A DNA stretch of 36,918 nucleotides from Bacteroidales bacterium (GCA_015491905.1 WGGC01000095.1:1-36918); one strand, 5' to 3'. Counted from the first letter of the stretch, positions 6,941 through 16,174 are shown. Notes: generated by a model from the letters alone, not told the origin. Translations and numbers: made by a program.

Positions 6941-8305
6941 TTATGCTTTAGCATTAATAATGTTTTCAGCAATTTTTTTTCCCTGTTTTATCCTGTCAGC
7001 CATGCCAATACCATCTCTGATACTTCCTGCAAGTTGAATTCCCGGATATTTTTCTTCAATTGCACTAATGGCATTTAGCCGCTCGCCGGAATCGGCACCA
7101 TATTGCGCAATAGCCCGGCGGTATTGTCTTGTTCTGAATAAGTCGGGATTAAAGGTTTTTAATCCCATGGTCCTGGAAATTTCTTTTTCAATAACAGGAA
7201 ATATTTCTTTTTCGCTTAAATCAGCTAAATGTGGCTTGCGCATACCTCCTACAAAGGTTGTTAACAAAGCACCGTTCCCGGGGGCTCTGTTTTTAAAAAG
7301 CGTGGACATGAATAATACACCTAAAATATCCATATTTTCTTTAAAAGGAATTAAACCACCAAAGGCATTCAACGAAATTCCATTCCACTTCTTAAATCCA
7401 ATACTTACCTCCGTAACCTTGGCATACAACAGTTTTGTAACAGGTTTTAAACTGTTTTTATTGATAAAAGGGAATAACAAAGGCAGTTCATTGGCAGATA
7501 CTGTGCTTATAACATTGTCATAAATTTCATCAAATCCTATTCCCGTTAATCGATATGTGTCTTTTAACGGATTTATTTCCAATGCGCCGCATTGTGTTAT
7601 TATGTTCTCTTTGCCAATGTGTTTTATAAGAGCCTTTACTAATTCTTCAAGGCCGCCTTCTACTGAAAATATTTCACGTGTTGCCTTTTTATCAGCTTCA
7701 CTTTTAGGTTCTTTTTTCTTTTTTATAGCTCCTCCAATAAAACTTCCGTAATTCTGCTCCAGTTGATATAATTTTGGTAATGCATATTTAGGTACAATAT
7801 ATGAAGGGTCGCCGGCATAAATTCCCAAAATGAAAGGGTCTATGGCATAATCAAGGAAACTTTTTCCCATACGTCGCTTTACCAGGTCGGCGAGACTTTC
7901 ATTTGGATTTGTACCCTTTTTCCGGAAAGGTTCTCCCAAAATGCGTAATTTGTCCTTTGGTGAAAATAATGGTGTGGTAATTCCTTTTCCTATCCCGGAA
8001 GGTAGAGAGTGCCATTTTCCATTTTTCCATATCAGCCTGTTTGCCGCTGCCGGATTTGCAGTTTCCAACCGGCAGTCGTTTTTTAAATCATCGAACAATT
8101 CAGCTACCTCAGGTTGCGAAATTGTACCGCTGTTTGGACCTGTTTCATATAAAAATCCATCTTCCTTAATGGTTTTTATTACCCCACCAATATGTTCCGA
8201 TTTCTCATATAATGTTACATCAATGCCATTTTTTCGTAAATAAAATGCCGTGGTCAAACCTGTTATTCCCGCTCCTATTATAGCAACTTTCCTTTGCTTT
8301 TTCAT
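6941..8305 (-). CDS. hemG: Protoporphyrinogen oxidase (FAD-dependent, HemY type)
   Basis: A 454-residue flavoprotein of the amine-oxidase superfamily. It oxidises protoporphyrinogen IX to protoporphyrin IX, the penultimate step of haem synthesis. Residues 8-40 form the Rossmann FAD site (GAGITGLTTAFYL, then VTLYEKSEHIGG). Family marks follow: YETGPNSGTISQPE, the LVKRRMGKSFLDYAIDPFILGIYAGDP segment that typifies these enzymes, and a C-terminal GIQLAGSIRDGIGMADRIKQG that closes the FAD site. Length fits the family. It is transcribed alone from its own TATTTTTG box; tatA follows 58 bases after its stop but has its own box. The neighbours are not haem genes, as is common for this pathway in Bacteroidota. 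Related amine oxidases are a less likely alternative. Confidence 0.93.
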   Translation of the reverse strand: MKKQRKVAIIGAGITGLTTAFYLRKNGIDVTLYEKSEHIGGVIKTIKEDGFLYETGPNSGTISQPEVAELFDDLKNDCRLETANPAAANRLIWKNGKWHSLPSGIGKGITTPLFSPKDKLRILGEPFRKKGTNPNESLADLVKRRMGKSFLDYAIDPFILGIYAGDPSYIVPKYALPKLYQLEQNYGSFIGGAIKKKKEPKSEADKKATREIFSVEGGLEELVKALIKHIGKENIITQCGALEINPLKDTYRLTGIGFDEIYDNVISTVSANELPLLFPFINKNSLKPVTKLLYAKVTEVSIGFKKWNGISLNAFGGLIPFKENMDILGVLFMSTLFKNRAPGNGALLTTFVGGMRKPHLADLSEKEIFPVIEKEISRTMGLKTFNPDLFRTRQYRRAIAQYGADSGERLNAISAIEEKYPGIQLAGSIRDGIGMADRIKQGKKIAENIINAKA

Positions 8306-8330
8306 TCTTTTTCTATATGTATTTAAGGTA

Positions 8331-8338
8331 CAAAAATA
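8331..8338 (-). promoter_or_regulatory. hemG promoter -7 box
   Basis: The minus strand reads TATTTTTG, an exact TAnnTTTG match 25 bases before the hemG ATG. No good -33 box is visible. Confidence 0.45.
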
Positions 8339-8595
8339 TAAAAAACAAAGTCAGGTTTTTTATATAAAATCCCATATTGCAAATATATTGTTAAACAATG
8401 GTTTAAATGCTAAGGAAATAATTAATAAATAAGTTATTAACTACCAAAATAATTCTTTAATTATTATCGTTCAACTTTTTATATTATTAAAATATTTTAA
8501 CTGTTAATAAATGTTAATAGATATAAAAGATTGTTTATTTATATATCTGAAATAAATTTTAGTTTTAATCCCAATTATTTACAAAAAAAAATATT

Positions 8596-11500
8596 ATGAA
8601 AAGTAAATTACAATTGGGATTGCTCTTGCTGGCATTTTTAGGCTTGAGTATTGCAGGTTACCCGCAAGGGGTAACAACGGCGGCATTAAAAGGCCGGGTT
8701 GTAGATACCAAAGGAAAACCTTTGTTTGCTGCAACAGTATTAGCTGTTCATACGCCAACCGGAACACAGTATGGTACTGTTACATCTGCTGATGGATTAT
8801 TCTATATCAGGAATATGAAAATCGGTGGGCCTTATACGGTAACTGTTAGTTCGGTAGGATACAAAACAGAAGTGATAAAGGATATTTATCTTGATTTGAA
8901 TGAAACAAAAAATATCAAGGTGGTATTAAAAGAGTCTTCTGTAAATATAGGTGAAGTTGTAATTAAAGCCAATAAAACCGGGGCTATCAATGCTGACAGA
9001 ACAGGGGCAACAACTTATATAGGCCATAAGGCTATTCAGGATATGCCTACCATTAAAAGAAGTCTTAAAGATATAACTAAACTAACTCCTCAGGCCGACG
9101 GATATAGTTTCGGTGGTCAGAACGACAGATATAATAACTTTTCATTGGATGGTTCTATTTTTAACAATTCTTTCGGATTAGGCGATGCTACTCCCGGTGG
9201 TCAAACCGGTGCTCAACCTGTTTCTCTGGATGCTATTGAACAGGTTCAGGTTTCTTTAGCTCCCTTCGATGTTCGTGAAGGCGGCTTTACCGGTGCCGGT
9301 ATTAATGCTGTTACTAAATCTGGTACAAACACTTTTAAAGGAAGCGTTTATAGTTTCTTTAGAGATAAAAGTATGGTAGGTTCCCGCGTAGGTAACTTAT
9401 CTGTACCCAATACAGATTTTAATACGCAGCAATATGGTGTTAGCCTTGGCGGCCCAATTATTAAAAATAAATTATTTTTCTTTGTTAACTATGAGGCTGA
9501 AAACCGTAAAGAATTAGCACACAACTTTGTGGCTTTAAACTCTTCAAATGCCGGACAGCCAAATGTTACCACAGTACCCGAAGATAGTATCCGTATGGTA
9601 CAGGCACGTTTGAGAGACTACTGGGGCTACGAACCCGGAGCTTATCAGGGATACACTCATCAAAAGAAAAATTATAAGTTCTTAGCAAAAATTGACTGGA
9701 ATATCTCAAAAAACCATAATCTAACAGTAAGATATAATATGTTAAATTCATGGAAAGATGTTTTACCACACCCTACTGCAATTATCGGACGTGGCCCAAC
9801 CAGTTATCGTTTGCCATTTCAAAATTCTTCATATCGTATTTTTAATAAAGTACAGTCTATTGTAGGTGAGTTAAATTCTATTATGTCTAATAAATTTGCA
9901 AATAAACTTACTGCCGGATATACTGCTTTTCGTGATTATCGTGTTCCACATTCAAAACCTTTTCCGGTTATTGATATTTTTAATCAGTATGGACAATTGG
10001 CAATTACTGCAGGGTCAGAAATGTTCTCAACTCATAATATTTTGAATCAGAATGTTGTTCAATTTTCTGATAACCTTACTTATTACTCCAATAAACATAC
10101 TATTACCGGTGGTATAAACTTTGATTATTTTAGTTTTGAAAATTCATTTAACTTGTTTTACTATCCATGGGATAAATTTTTCAGCGTAAAAAGTTTTCTG
10201 GAAAATGATTCTATTACAGGTGTGAATTTTAACAAACAAGTACGGGAATCACAAAAAAAACCTTACTCCCTCTCCCGCTTAAAAGTAGGTCAGTTGGCTT
10301 TATATGTGCAGGATGAATGGCAGGTTAATGAAAACTTTAATTTAACTTACGGCTTACGTATTGATGTTCCTTTTTACTTTAACAAAATTCCTCAAACAGC
10401 AGCAACAGCTGTTGCAAAGGATTTTAACGGATGGGTAAATCAATATGGTGATCCGGTAAAATTAGATCCTACGCAATGGCCTAAATCTAAAATTTTATGG
10501 TCACCCAGAATTGGCTTTAACTGGGATGTGAGAGGTGATAAAACCATTCAGCTTCGTGGCGGAACGGGAGTCTTTAGCGGTCGTATTCCTTTTGTATGGT
10601 TGGGAAATCAATCTACAAATGCCGGTATTTACCCCGGCTATACTTACCAGGTTGATGCAACTGTTGATAATTTTAAATGGCCCCAGGTTTGGAAAAATGA
10701 TTTAGCTGTTGATATGGATTTGGGTAATAACTGGATGGTTACCGTTGAAACTATCTATTCCAAAACACTATCTGCAATTATTCACCATAATTATAATATG
10801 AGACCTCCTACCGGACATTTAACAGGTACCGGTGATACACGTGCAATGTTTGTAAATTATAGTAATGTTAATATATATTCTACTAGTCCCGGTCATATTG
10901 GTTTCCTTGATGCCGGTACTATTGTTATGGGAAACACTAATAAAGGTTCTCAATTTAACTTTACTACCAAAATTAGTAAAACATGGAATTTTGGACTATA
11001 TCTTATGGCAGCTTATACCTATCTGGATGCAAAAGATATAACTTCTTTAACTTCCAAAATTGCAGCTAATGCTTTCCAAAGTCGCCCTGTTGTCGGGAAT
11101 CCTAACTTTTCAATGTATTCCTGGTCTGCTTTCGGGTTAAAACATCACATTATTGCTAACGCTGTTTACAGAATGGTTTATAATAAAATGGCTTCTACAT
11201 TTTCTTTCTTTTTTGATGCAGGAAAAGGAAACCGTTTTTCTTATGTTTATGCAGGTGACTTAAACCAGGATCACATTAGAAATAATGACTTGTTATATGT
11301 TCCGGCTAACCAAAATGATATCCATTTTGGAACAGTAGATGCAAATGGTAATGGCGTAACTGCTTCCGATGCAGCAACCCAATGGACTGCACTGGATGCT
11401 TTTATTAGTCAGGATCCATATTTAAGTACAAGAAGAGGAAAGTATGCTCAGCGTAATGGCGCAATGTTGCCTTGGTTCAGCGAGCTGGATTTTAAATTTA

Positions 11501-11763
11501 TGCAGGATTTTACCATAGGAAAAACGACAAAACATAAAATTCAAATTTCTTTGGATATTCTTAACTTAGGTAATATGATTAATTCAAATTGGGGCGTTCG
11601 TAAATATGCAACTACAAGAACTCCAATTTCAGTTACCGGTGTTGATAAAAATGGGGTTCCTTATTTTAAATTCGATCCTAATTTAAAAAGCTCTTATGTT
11701 AATGATGTTTCTTTACGTTCCAAATGGCAAATGCAATTAGGAATTAGATATATTTTTAATTAG
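8596..11763 (+). CDS. TonB-dependent receptor, Oar-like
   Basis: A 1055-residue outer-membrane receptor. A Sec signal peptide (about 1-24, hydrophobic core LGLLLLAFLGLSIAG) is followed by a carboxypeptidase-regulatory-like domain (about 27-115, ALKGRVVDTKGKPLFAATV). The plug domain (about 130-245) includes SLDAIEQVQVSLAPFDVREGGFTG and the Oar-type GAGINAVTKSGTNTFKGSVY. The remainder alternates short amphipathic strands, as in a 22-strand barrel, ending in LGIRYIFN with an aromatic near the C-terminus. Oar-like proteins lack the partner SusD, and none is encoded here, so the substrate is unknown (peptide or protein cargo is possible). The upstream 290 bases are very AT-rich, without an exact TAnnTTTG box. 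A strong terminator follows the stop, so it is monocistronic. Confidence 0.9.
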   Translation: MKSKLQLGLLLLAFLGLSIAGYPQGVTTAALKGRVVDTKGKPLFAATVLAVHTPTGTQYGTVTSADGLFYIRNMKIGGPYTVTVSSVGYKTEVIKDIYLDLNETKNIKVVLKESSVNIGEVVIKANKTGAINADRTGATTYIGHKAIQDMPTIKRSLKDITKLTPQADGYSFGGQNDRYNNFSLDGSIFNNSFGLGDATPGGQTGAQPVSLDAIEQVQVSLAPFDVREGGFTGAGINAVTKSGTNTFKGSVYSFFRDKSMVGSRVGNLSVPNTDFNTQQYGVSLGGPIIKNKLFFFVNYEAENRKELAHNFVALNSSNAGQPNVTTVPEDSIRMVQARLRDYWGYEPGAYQGYTHQKKNYKFLAKIDWNISKNHNLTVRYNMLNSWKDVLPHPTAIIGRGPTSYRLPFQNSSYRIFNKVQSIVGELNSIMSNKFANKLTAGYTAFRDYRVPHSKPFPVIDIFNQYGQLAITAGSEMFSTHNILNQNVVQFSDNLTYYSNKHTITGGINFDYFSFENSFNLFYYPWDKFFSVKSFLENDSITGVNFNKQVRESQKKPYSLSRLKVGQLALYVQDEWQVNENFNLTYGLRIDVPFYFNKIPQTAATAVAKDFNGWVNQYGDPVKLDPTQWPKSKILWSPRIGFNWDVRGDKTIQLRGGTGVFSGRIPFVWLGNQSTNAGIYPGYTYQVDATVDNFKWPQVWKNDLAVDMDLGNNWMVTVETIYSKTLSAIIHHNYNMRPPTGHLTGTGDTRAMFVNYSNVNIYSTSPGHIGFLDAGTIVMGNTNKGSQFNFTTKISKTWNFGLYLMAAYTYLDAKDITSLTSKIAANAFQSRPVVGNPNFSMYSWSAFGLKHHIIANAVYRMVYNKMASTFSFFFDAGKGNRFSYVYAGDLNQDHIRNNDLLYVPANQNDIHFGTVDANGNGVTASDAATQWTALDAFISQDPYLSTRRGKYAQRNGAMLPWFSELDFKFMQDFTIGKTTKHKIQISLDILNLGNMINSNWGVRKYATTRTPISVTGVDKNGVPYFKFDPNLKSSYVNDVSLRSKWQMQLGIRYIFN

Positions 11764-11785
11764 TAGTTTCTGTTTTAAAACATTT

Positions 11786-11816
11786 AAAGGCTATCCGGTT
11801 ACGGATAGCCTTTTTT
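11786..11816 (+). terminator. Rho-independent terminator after the TonB-dependent receptor
   Basis: AAAGGCTATCCG, a GTTA loop, and CGGATAGCCTTT form a 12-bp perfect stem ending in a T run. It starts 22 bases after the stop codon. Confidence 0.92.
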
Positions 11817-11847
11817 CTTTTACGCAGTGAATGTAATCAGAAAAAAT

Positions 11848-12102
11848 TTATAAATCTAATTTCCTTTGGTCTTCTGTAAGCTTATTAAGATATTTAAATG
11901 CAGCAAGACTTTCTTTGGCACTTTCTTCATCAATTACCGCGAGGGCAGTGCCAACATGAACTAAAATATAATCTCCTTGTTTTGCTTCAGGTACCCATTC
12001 TATAGAAATGTTCCGTATGGCACCGCCAAAGTCAACTTCTGCCGTTTTTACACCTTCCAGGGTGTGGAAACTTATTATTCTACCCGGTATAGAAAGACAC
12101 AT
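11848..12102 (-). CDS. hypC: Hydrogenase maturation chaperone HypC/HybG family
   Basis: An 84-residue protein starting MCLSIPGRI. HypC chaperones carry the metal-binding Cys directly after the initiator Met, which is removed; Cys2 hands the Fe(CN)2CO unit (with HypD) to the hydrogenase large subunit. For that reason I place the start at 12102; a longer frame from 12162 would add 20 hydrophobic residues and bury this Cys. The rest matches the family: AEVDFGGAIRNISIEW and GDYILVHVGTALAVIDEESAKESL. Usual length is 75-95 residues. No other hyp gene or hydrogenase lies in the window, so it is an orphan here; partners may be elsewhere in the genome. It is divergent from pcrA and convergent with the receptor gene. 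Confidence 0.92.
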   Translation of the reverse strand: MCLSIPGRIISFHTLEGVKTAEVDFGGAIRNISIEWVPEAKQGDYILVHVGTALAVIDEESAKESLAAFKYLNKLTEDQRKLDL

Positions 12103-12271
12103 TTTTTTATTGCTAAGATAAAAAAAATGATTATTCAAATAAATAAACAATAAATAATTCATTCCGGAAATAAAATTTTAAGTGTTTATAGTAAGAACCG
12201 TGAATTGAACGGGAACAAAGATTTTGTTAAAAAGAAATGAATAATTTTTTTTTAGAGGGAATTAGAAAATG

Positions 12272-12279
12272 TACTTTTG
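12272..12279 (+). promoter_or_regulatory. pcrA promoter -7 box
   Basis: TACTTTTG followed by C is an exact TAnnTTTG match, 25 bases before the GTG start of the helicase gene. Confidence 0.5.
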
Positions 12280-12304
12280 CAATTAGCAAAAAATTAAAAT
12301 TACT

Positions 12305-14584
12305 GTGGAAGATTTTTTAAAGGTTTTAAATAAAGAACAGCATGAGGCTGTAGTGCATACAGATGGTCCGGTTATGGTTATTGCCGGTGCGGGTTCGGGA
12401 AAAACAAGGGTGTTAACATACAGGATAGCATATCTCCTTAAAAAAGGGGTAGATCCCTTTCATATTCTGGCACTTACTTTTACTAATAAGGCTGCCCGTG
12501 AAATGAAAGAACGTGTTATAAATTTAATTGGCGATGGAGATGCCAGGAATGTATGGATGGGGACTTTTCACTCTGTATTTGCAAAAATATTGAGGATAGA
12601 AGGCAAGCATCTGGGTTATCCGTACAATTTCACTATTTATGATTCCGATGACTCGAAAAGATTAATAAGACAAATTTTGGGTGATATGAAAATGGATCCT
12701 AAAGTTTATGTGCCTAATTATGTTCGTGCACGCATATCAATGGCGAAATCGCATTTGATAAATCCTCAGGATTACGCTGATAACCCTGAAATTATTGCTG
12801 CCGATGAAAGCGCGGGAAAGCCTTTGATAAAAGAAATATATAAAAGTTATAATGCCCGCCTGAAGCGTTCGGATGCAATGGATTTTGATGACCTGCTGTT
12901 TAATACATATATACTTTTCAGGGATTTCCCGGAGGTTTTGTACAAATATCAACAAAAGTTTCAATATATCCTTGTTGATGAGTATCAGGATACTAATCAT
13001 GCTCAATATTTAATTGTAAAAAAACTGGCTGCCAATACAGAAAATATTTGCGTTGTGGGCGATGATGCGCAAAGTATTTATGCATTTCGCGGTGCCAATA
13101 TTCAGAATATTCTAAATTTCAGAAAAGACTATCCCGATTATCATTTGTTTAAGCTGGAGCAGAACTATCGTTCCACGAAAACCATCGTGGAAGCTGCAAA
13201 TAAAGTTATTACTTTTAATAAAGATCAGATAAAAAAATCGGTTTGGACAGAAAATGATGAAGGGCATAAAATTGGTTTAATAAAAGCAACAAGTGACAGT
13301 GAAGAAGGTAAACTTGTTGCGGATGCTATTTTTGCTGCAAAAATGACTGAACAAAGGCCAAACAGTGATTTTGCTATTTTATATCGTACCAATGCTCAAA
13401 GTCGTTCGATGGAAGAGGCTTTGCGGAGATTAAATATCCCTTATCGTATATATGGCGGTAAATCCTTTTACAGTCGTAAGGAAATAAAAGATATGCTGTC
13501 ATATTTTCGCCTGGTAATAAATCATAATGATGAAGATGCTTTGCAACGAATTATAAATGTACCTGCACGCGGAATTGGAAAAACTACCATGGAAAGAATT
13601 ATTGTTGCTGCCGACCAAAATAATGTTAGTATGTGGGAGGTTGTAGCTCATCCGCAAAATTTTGCTTTAAATGTAAACTCAGGTGTCATAAATAAACTCT
13701 CTTCTTTTTCAACCATGATAAGCAGCTTTTCTGCTGAGATGAAGAAAAAAGATGCCTATGATCTGGCTAAACTTATTGCTAATTCATCAGGGTTAATAAG
13801 AATGTTTCGTGAAGAAGATACTCCCGAAGGTTTAAGCCGGGTTGAAAATATTGAAGAGCTTTTAAACGGGGTAAAAGAATTTAGTGAACGTGGCGCCGAA
13901 AGTAATCAGGGTGATATGGAATTTCAAGGTACGCTGGATGAGTTTATGCAGGAAGTGGCTCTGCTTACAGATGCCGACAAAGATGATGAGACTGAAAATG
14001 ATAAGGTTTCGTTGATGACAATTCATGCTGCTAAAGGATTAGAGTTTCCTTATGTTTTTATTGTTGGTCTGGAAGAAAACCTGTTTCCTTCTGTCCAGTC
14101 TGTCAGTACCCGTTCAGAACTGGAAGAAGAACGGCGGTTATTTTATGTTGCCATTACCCGTGCTGAGGTAAAAGCCACACTTTCGTATGCAGAAAGCCGT
14201 TATCGCTGGGGACAGTTTACCATTACCGAGCCAAGCCGGTTTTTAGATGAAATAGATGAAAATTTATTGGATATTCCTCATCGAGGTGGAGGCTTAAAAA
14301 ATAAATTCTCTGATAAACCTGATGATTTTAGGAGTGCCAAAGAAAATTCATTCCGGAAAAGGTCACTTAAAACACCGGATAATAATGTATCTTCAGTAAA
14401 TACTTCTTCTGCAAATGATTTGGACCTTGCGGCCGGGGTACAAATAGAGCATCCTAAGTTTGGAAGAGGAAAAATAATAAATATTGAAGGTGCCGGTCCA
14501 AATAAAAAAGCATTGGTTTATTTCAACTCAGTAGGAAACAAAAATTTATTGTTGAGGTTTGCCAAATTAAAAGTTATTGAATAA
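12305..14584 (+). CDS. pcrA: ATP-dependent DNA helicase PcrA/UvrD (superfamily 1)
   Basis: A 759-residue 3'-5' SF1A helicase that unwinds DNA in nucleotide excision and mismatch repair and clears stalled complexes. Visible motifs: Q motif region (LNKEQHEAV), Walker A GAGSGKT at residues 28-34, motif Ia LTFTNKAAREMKER, motif II VDEYQDTN, motif III VGDDAQSIYAFRGA, motif IV LEQNYRS, motif V MTIHAAKGLEFPYVFIVG and motif VI EEERRLFYVAITRA. A basic, disordered linker (about 665-700) leads to a C-terminal Tudor-like domain (VQIEHPKFGRGKIINIEG), the RNA-polymerase-binding module of PcrA. The start codon is GTG at 12305; the next in-frame ATG lies inside the sequence before Walker A and would remove the Q motif. 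It is followed by the structured repeat copy B. Confidence 0.95.
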   Translation: MEDFLKVLNKEQHEAVVHTDGPVMVIAGAGSGKTRVLTYRIAYLLKKGVDPFHILALTFTNKAAREMKERVINLIGDGDARNVWMGTFHSVFAKILRIEGKHLGYPYNFTIYDSDDSKRLIRQILGDMKMDPKVYVPNYVRARISMAKSHLINPQDYADNPEIIAADESAGKPLIKEIYKSYNARLKRSDAMDFDDLLFNTYILFRDFPEVLYKYQQKFQYILVDEYQDTNHAQYLIVKKLAANTENICVVGDDAQSIYAFRGANIQNILNFRKDYPDYHLFKLEQNYRSTKTIVEAANKVITFNKDQIKKSVWTENDEGHKIGLIKATSDSEEGKLVADAIFAAKMTEQRPNSDFAILYRTNAQSRSMEEALRRLNIPYRIYGGKSFYSRKEIKDMLSYFRLVINHNDEDALQRIINVPARGIGKTTMERIIVAADQNNVSMWEVVAHPQNFALNVNSGVINKLSSFSTMISSFSAEMKKKDAYDLAKLIANSSGLIRMFREEDTPEGLSRVENIEELLNGVKEFSERGAESNQGDMEFQGTLDEFMQEVALLTDADKDDETENDKVSLMTIHAAKGLEFPYVFIVGLEENLFPSVQSVSTRSELEEERRLFYVAITRAEVKATLSYAESRYRWGQFTITEPSRFLDEIDENLLDIPHRGGGLKNKFSDKPDDFRSAKENSFRKRSLKTPDNNVSSVNTSSANDLDLAAGVQIEHPKFGRGKIINIEGAGPNKKALVYFNSVGNKNLLLRFAKLKVIE

Positions 14585-14696
14585 TTCTTTATTCTGAAAG
14601 AGCCAATAAACATAGGTTTTAATATTTTGATTGGTTCTACATTTTTAATAATAATTTTTTCATTTATAATAACATAAACCTGTAAATAGATGCATT

Positions 14697-14863
14697 CCGG
14701 GCAGGGGTGGCAGTGGCAGCCCGGAGACGCAAAGCAGTGGTATGCCCGGTGAGGCAGGGCGACTTTAGGAGCCACTGAAAAACCGTTGGCATACCCTGTT
14801 TTGCGGCGAGGACTATAACGGACAACCCGGTAAGGTTAGCGCAGGCATTGCGCGAAAGAAACC
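14697..14863 (+). ncRNA. Structured GC-rich repeat/RNA element, copy B
   Basis: CAGGGGTGGCAGTGGCAGC and AACGGACAACCCGGT flank a long stem. Positions 14728-14746 pair with 14788-14805: 18 bp including one G-U, with a single bulged T. Inside is an AGGGCGACTTTAGGAGCC hairpin. After the 3' block comes a GCGCA-GGCAT-TGCGC hairpin (14839-14853) inside a GGTT/AACC closing stem. The stem sequence differs from copies A and C, while the flanking blocks are nearly identical. It is about 112 bases downstream of pcrA on the same strand. A run of A rather than T follows, so it is not a terminator for that strand. Confidence 0.7.
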
Positions 14864-14873
14864 GTGCCCGCCT

Positions 14874-14907
14874 AAAAATAAAAAAACCCGAAGATAAACT
14901 CCGGGTC
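14874..14907 (-). terminator. Rho-independent terminator of the acyl-CoA dehydrogenase gene
   Basis: On the minus strand ACCCGGAG, a TTTAT loop and CTTCGGGT form an 8-bp stem (one G-U) followed by a long T run. It starts about 27 bases after the stop codon. Confidence 0.88.
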
Positions 14908-14933
14908 TGTAAAATATTTTGTTGTGATGGAGA

Positions 14934-16076
14934 TTATTTTAAAATCCCTTTTCCGATAACCAAACGTTGAATTTGATTGGTGCCCTCATAAATTTGACAT
15001 AATTTGGCATCACGCATCATTTTTTCAACAAGATAATCGGTAGAATAACCTTCGCCGGCCATAACCTGAACGGCATCGGTGGTAACTTTCATTGCCACGT
15101 CGGAAGCATATAGTTTAGCCATTGCCGATAGCAGGTTTTTATTTTTACGAGTATTATCGTATGACCATGCCGAATACCATGTGACCAGACGGGCGGCTTC
15201 AATTTCAGTTGCCATATCGGCAAGCATAAAGCTAACACCTTGATTTACAACAACCGGCTTACCGAACTGAATACGGTTTTTAGCCCAGTCGCGAGCAGTT
15301 TCGTAGGCAGCACGTGCATTTCCAACACTTAAAGCCGCAACACCGGTACGTGTTCTTTCAAAAGTTTTCATGGCAAGAACAAATCCCTGTCCTTCGCCAC
15401 CGATAAGGTTTTCTTTGGGGACTTCTACATTTTCGAAAATAAATTCAGTTTGAACAGAAGCTCTTTGTCCCATTTTACTCAAATTGGAAACTACTTTAAT
15501 GCCCGGAGATTTTGTAGGAACGACAAATGCACTTAGGCTTCGCGCCCCTTTTTCAGGATTTGTCATAGCAAAAACGGTAACGAATTCGGAGACAGCACCA
15601 TTGGTGATGAAACGTTTATGGCCGTTTAAAATATATTTGTCGCCATGAAGAATTGCCGTTGATTTAATACCGGCAACATCAGAACCGGCATTGGGCTCGG
15701 TAAGAGCATAAGCAGCAACGCCTTTGGTTTCGGTAATTTGACCAAAAAATCTCTTTTTTTGTTCTTCACTGGCACCTAATAAAAGAGGTGTTAACGCTAA
15801 CGTGTTGGCATCCATACAAATACCAATTCCAACGCAACCGGCACCTAATTCTTCGGAAGCTAAAGCACTGTCAAAAATGTTATGGTTGTGACCGCCGTAT
15901 TCCGTCGGAACAGGGCCGTTCATTAAACCTTCGTCGTACGCTTTTTTTACGATATCCCAGGGGAATTCAGCGCTTTCATCATATTTTCTTGCATTGGGAA
16001 TCATTTCCCTTTTGGCAAAATCTCTTACTTTTTCCTGAAGTTCAATTTGCCTGGGTTCTAATGAAAAATCAATCAT
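14934..16076 (-). CDS. Acyl-CoA dehydrogenase (short/medium-chain type)
   Basis: A 380-residue FAD enzyme that introduces the alpha,beta double bond of acyl-CoA in beta-oxidation, passing electrons to electron-transfer flavoprotein. The N-terminal helical domain begins MIDFSLEPRQIELQ. The middle beta domain carries AYALTEPNAGSDVAG and YILNGHKRFITNG, and the C-terminal helical domain RTGVAALSVGNARAAYE and AKLYASDVAMKVTTDAVQVMAGEGYS. The catalytic base is Glu364 in YEGTNQIQR. I start at 16076 rather than at 16148: the longer start adds 24 residues not typical of the family and lies across the predicted -7 box at 16146-16153. Butyryl-CoA dehydrogenase is plausible; chain length cannot be read from sequence. 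It ends in a clear terminator and is monocistronic. Confidence 0.93.
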   Translation of the reverse strand: MIDFSLEPRQIELQEKVRDFAKREMIPNARKYDESAEFPWDIVKKAYDEGLMNGPVPTEYGGHNHNIFDSALASEELGAGCVGIGICMDANTLALTPLLLGASEEQKKRFFGQITETKGVAAYALTEPNAGSDVAGIKSTAILHGDKYILNGHKRFITNGAVSEFVTVFAMTNPEKGARSLSAFVVPTKSPGIKVVSNLSKMGQRASVQTEFIFENVEVPKENLIGGEGQGFVLAMKTFERTRTGVAALSVGNARAAYETARDWAKNRIQFGKPVVVNQGVSFMLADMATEIEAARLVTWYSAWSYDNTRKNKNLLSAMAKLYASDVAMKVTTDAVQVMAGEGYSTDYLVEKMMRDAKLCQIYEGTNQIQRLVIGKGILK

Positions 16077-16145
16077 TGTTAAAAAGTTTATTATTAAATT
16101 AAGAATCAGATATTTAACTTTGTTAATTGGGTTAAATGAGGGTAA

Positions 16146-16153
16146 CAAAGATA
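16146..16153 (-). promoter_or_regulatory. Acyl-CoA dehydrogenase promoter -7 box
   Basis: The minus strand reads TATCTTTG, an exact TAnnTTTG match 69 bases before the chosen ATG. It overlaps the upstream alternative start at 16148, which supports the shorter protein. Confidence 0.5.
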
Positions 16154-16174
16154 AAATTAATCCGCAATTATTCC

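Larger units (their letters stand above)
14585..14933. other. 349-base intergenic region between pcrA and the acyl-CoA dehydrogenase
   Basis: The 3' ends of two convergent genes face each other here. The region holds about 110 bases of AT-rich DNA, structured repeat copy B (14697-14863) and the terminator of the acyl-CoA dehydrogenase gene (14874-14907). An open frame on the minus strand through the repeat is not a gene. Confidence 0.75.

Noticed and set aside
12103-12162. Longer N-terminus for HypC, adding 20 hydrophobic residues
   Set aside because: HypC requires Cys directly after the initiator Met; the extension would bury it and looks like translated AT-rich leader.
14518-14775. Minus-strand open frame of 85 codons covering structured repeat copy B
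   Set aside because: It overlaps the pcrA end and the repeat, with Cys/His-rich composition caused by GC-rich repeat sequence; no family resemblance.
16077-16148. Longer N-terminus for the acyl-CoA dehydrogenase
   Set aside because: It adds 24 residues atypical of the family and overlaps the predicted promoter -7 box.
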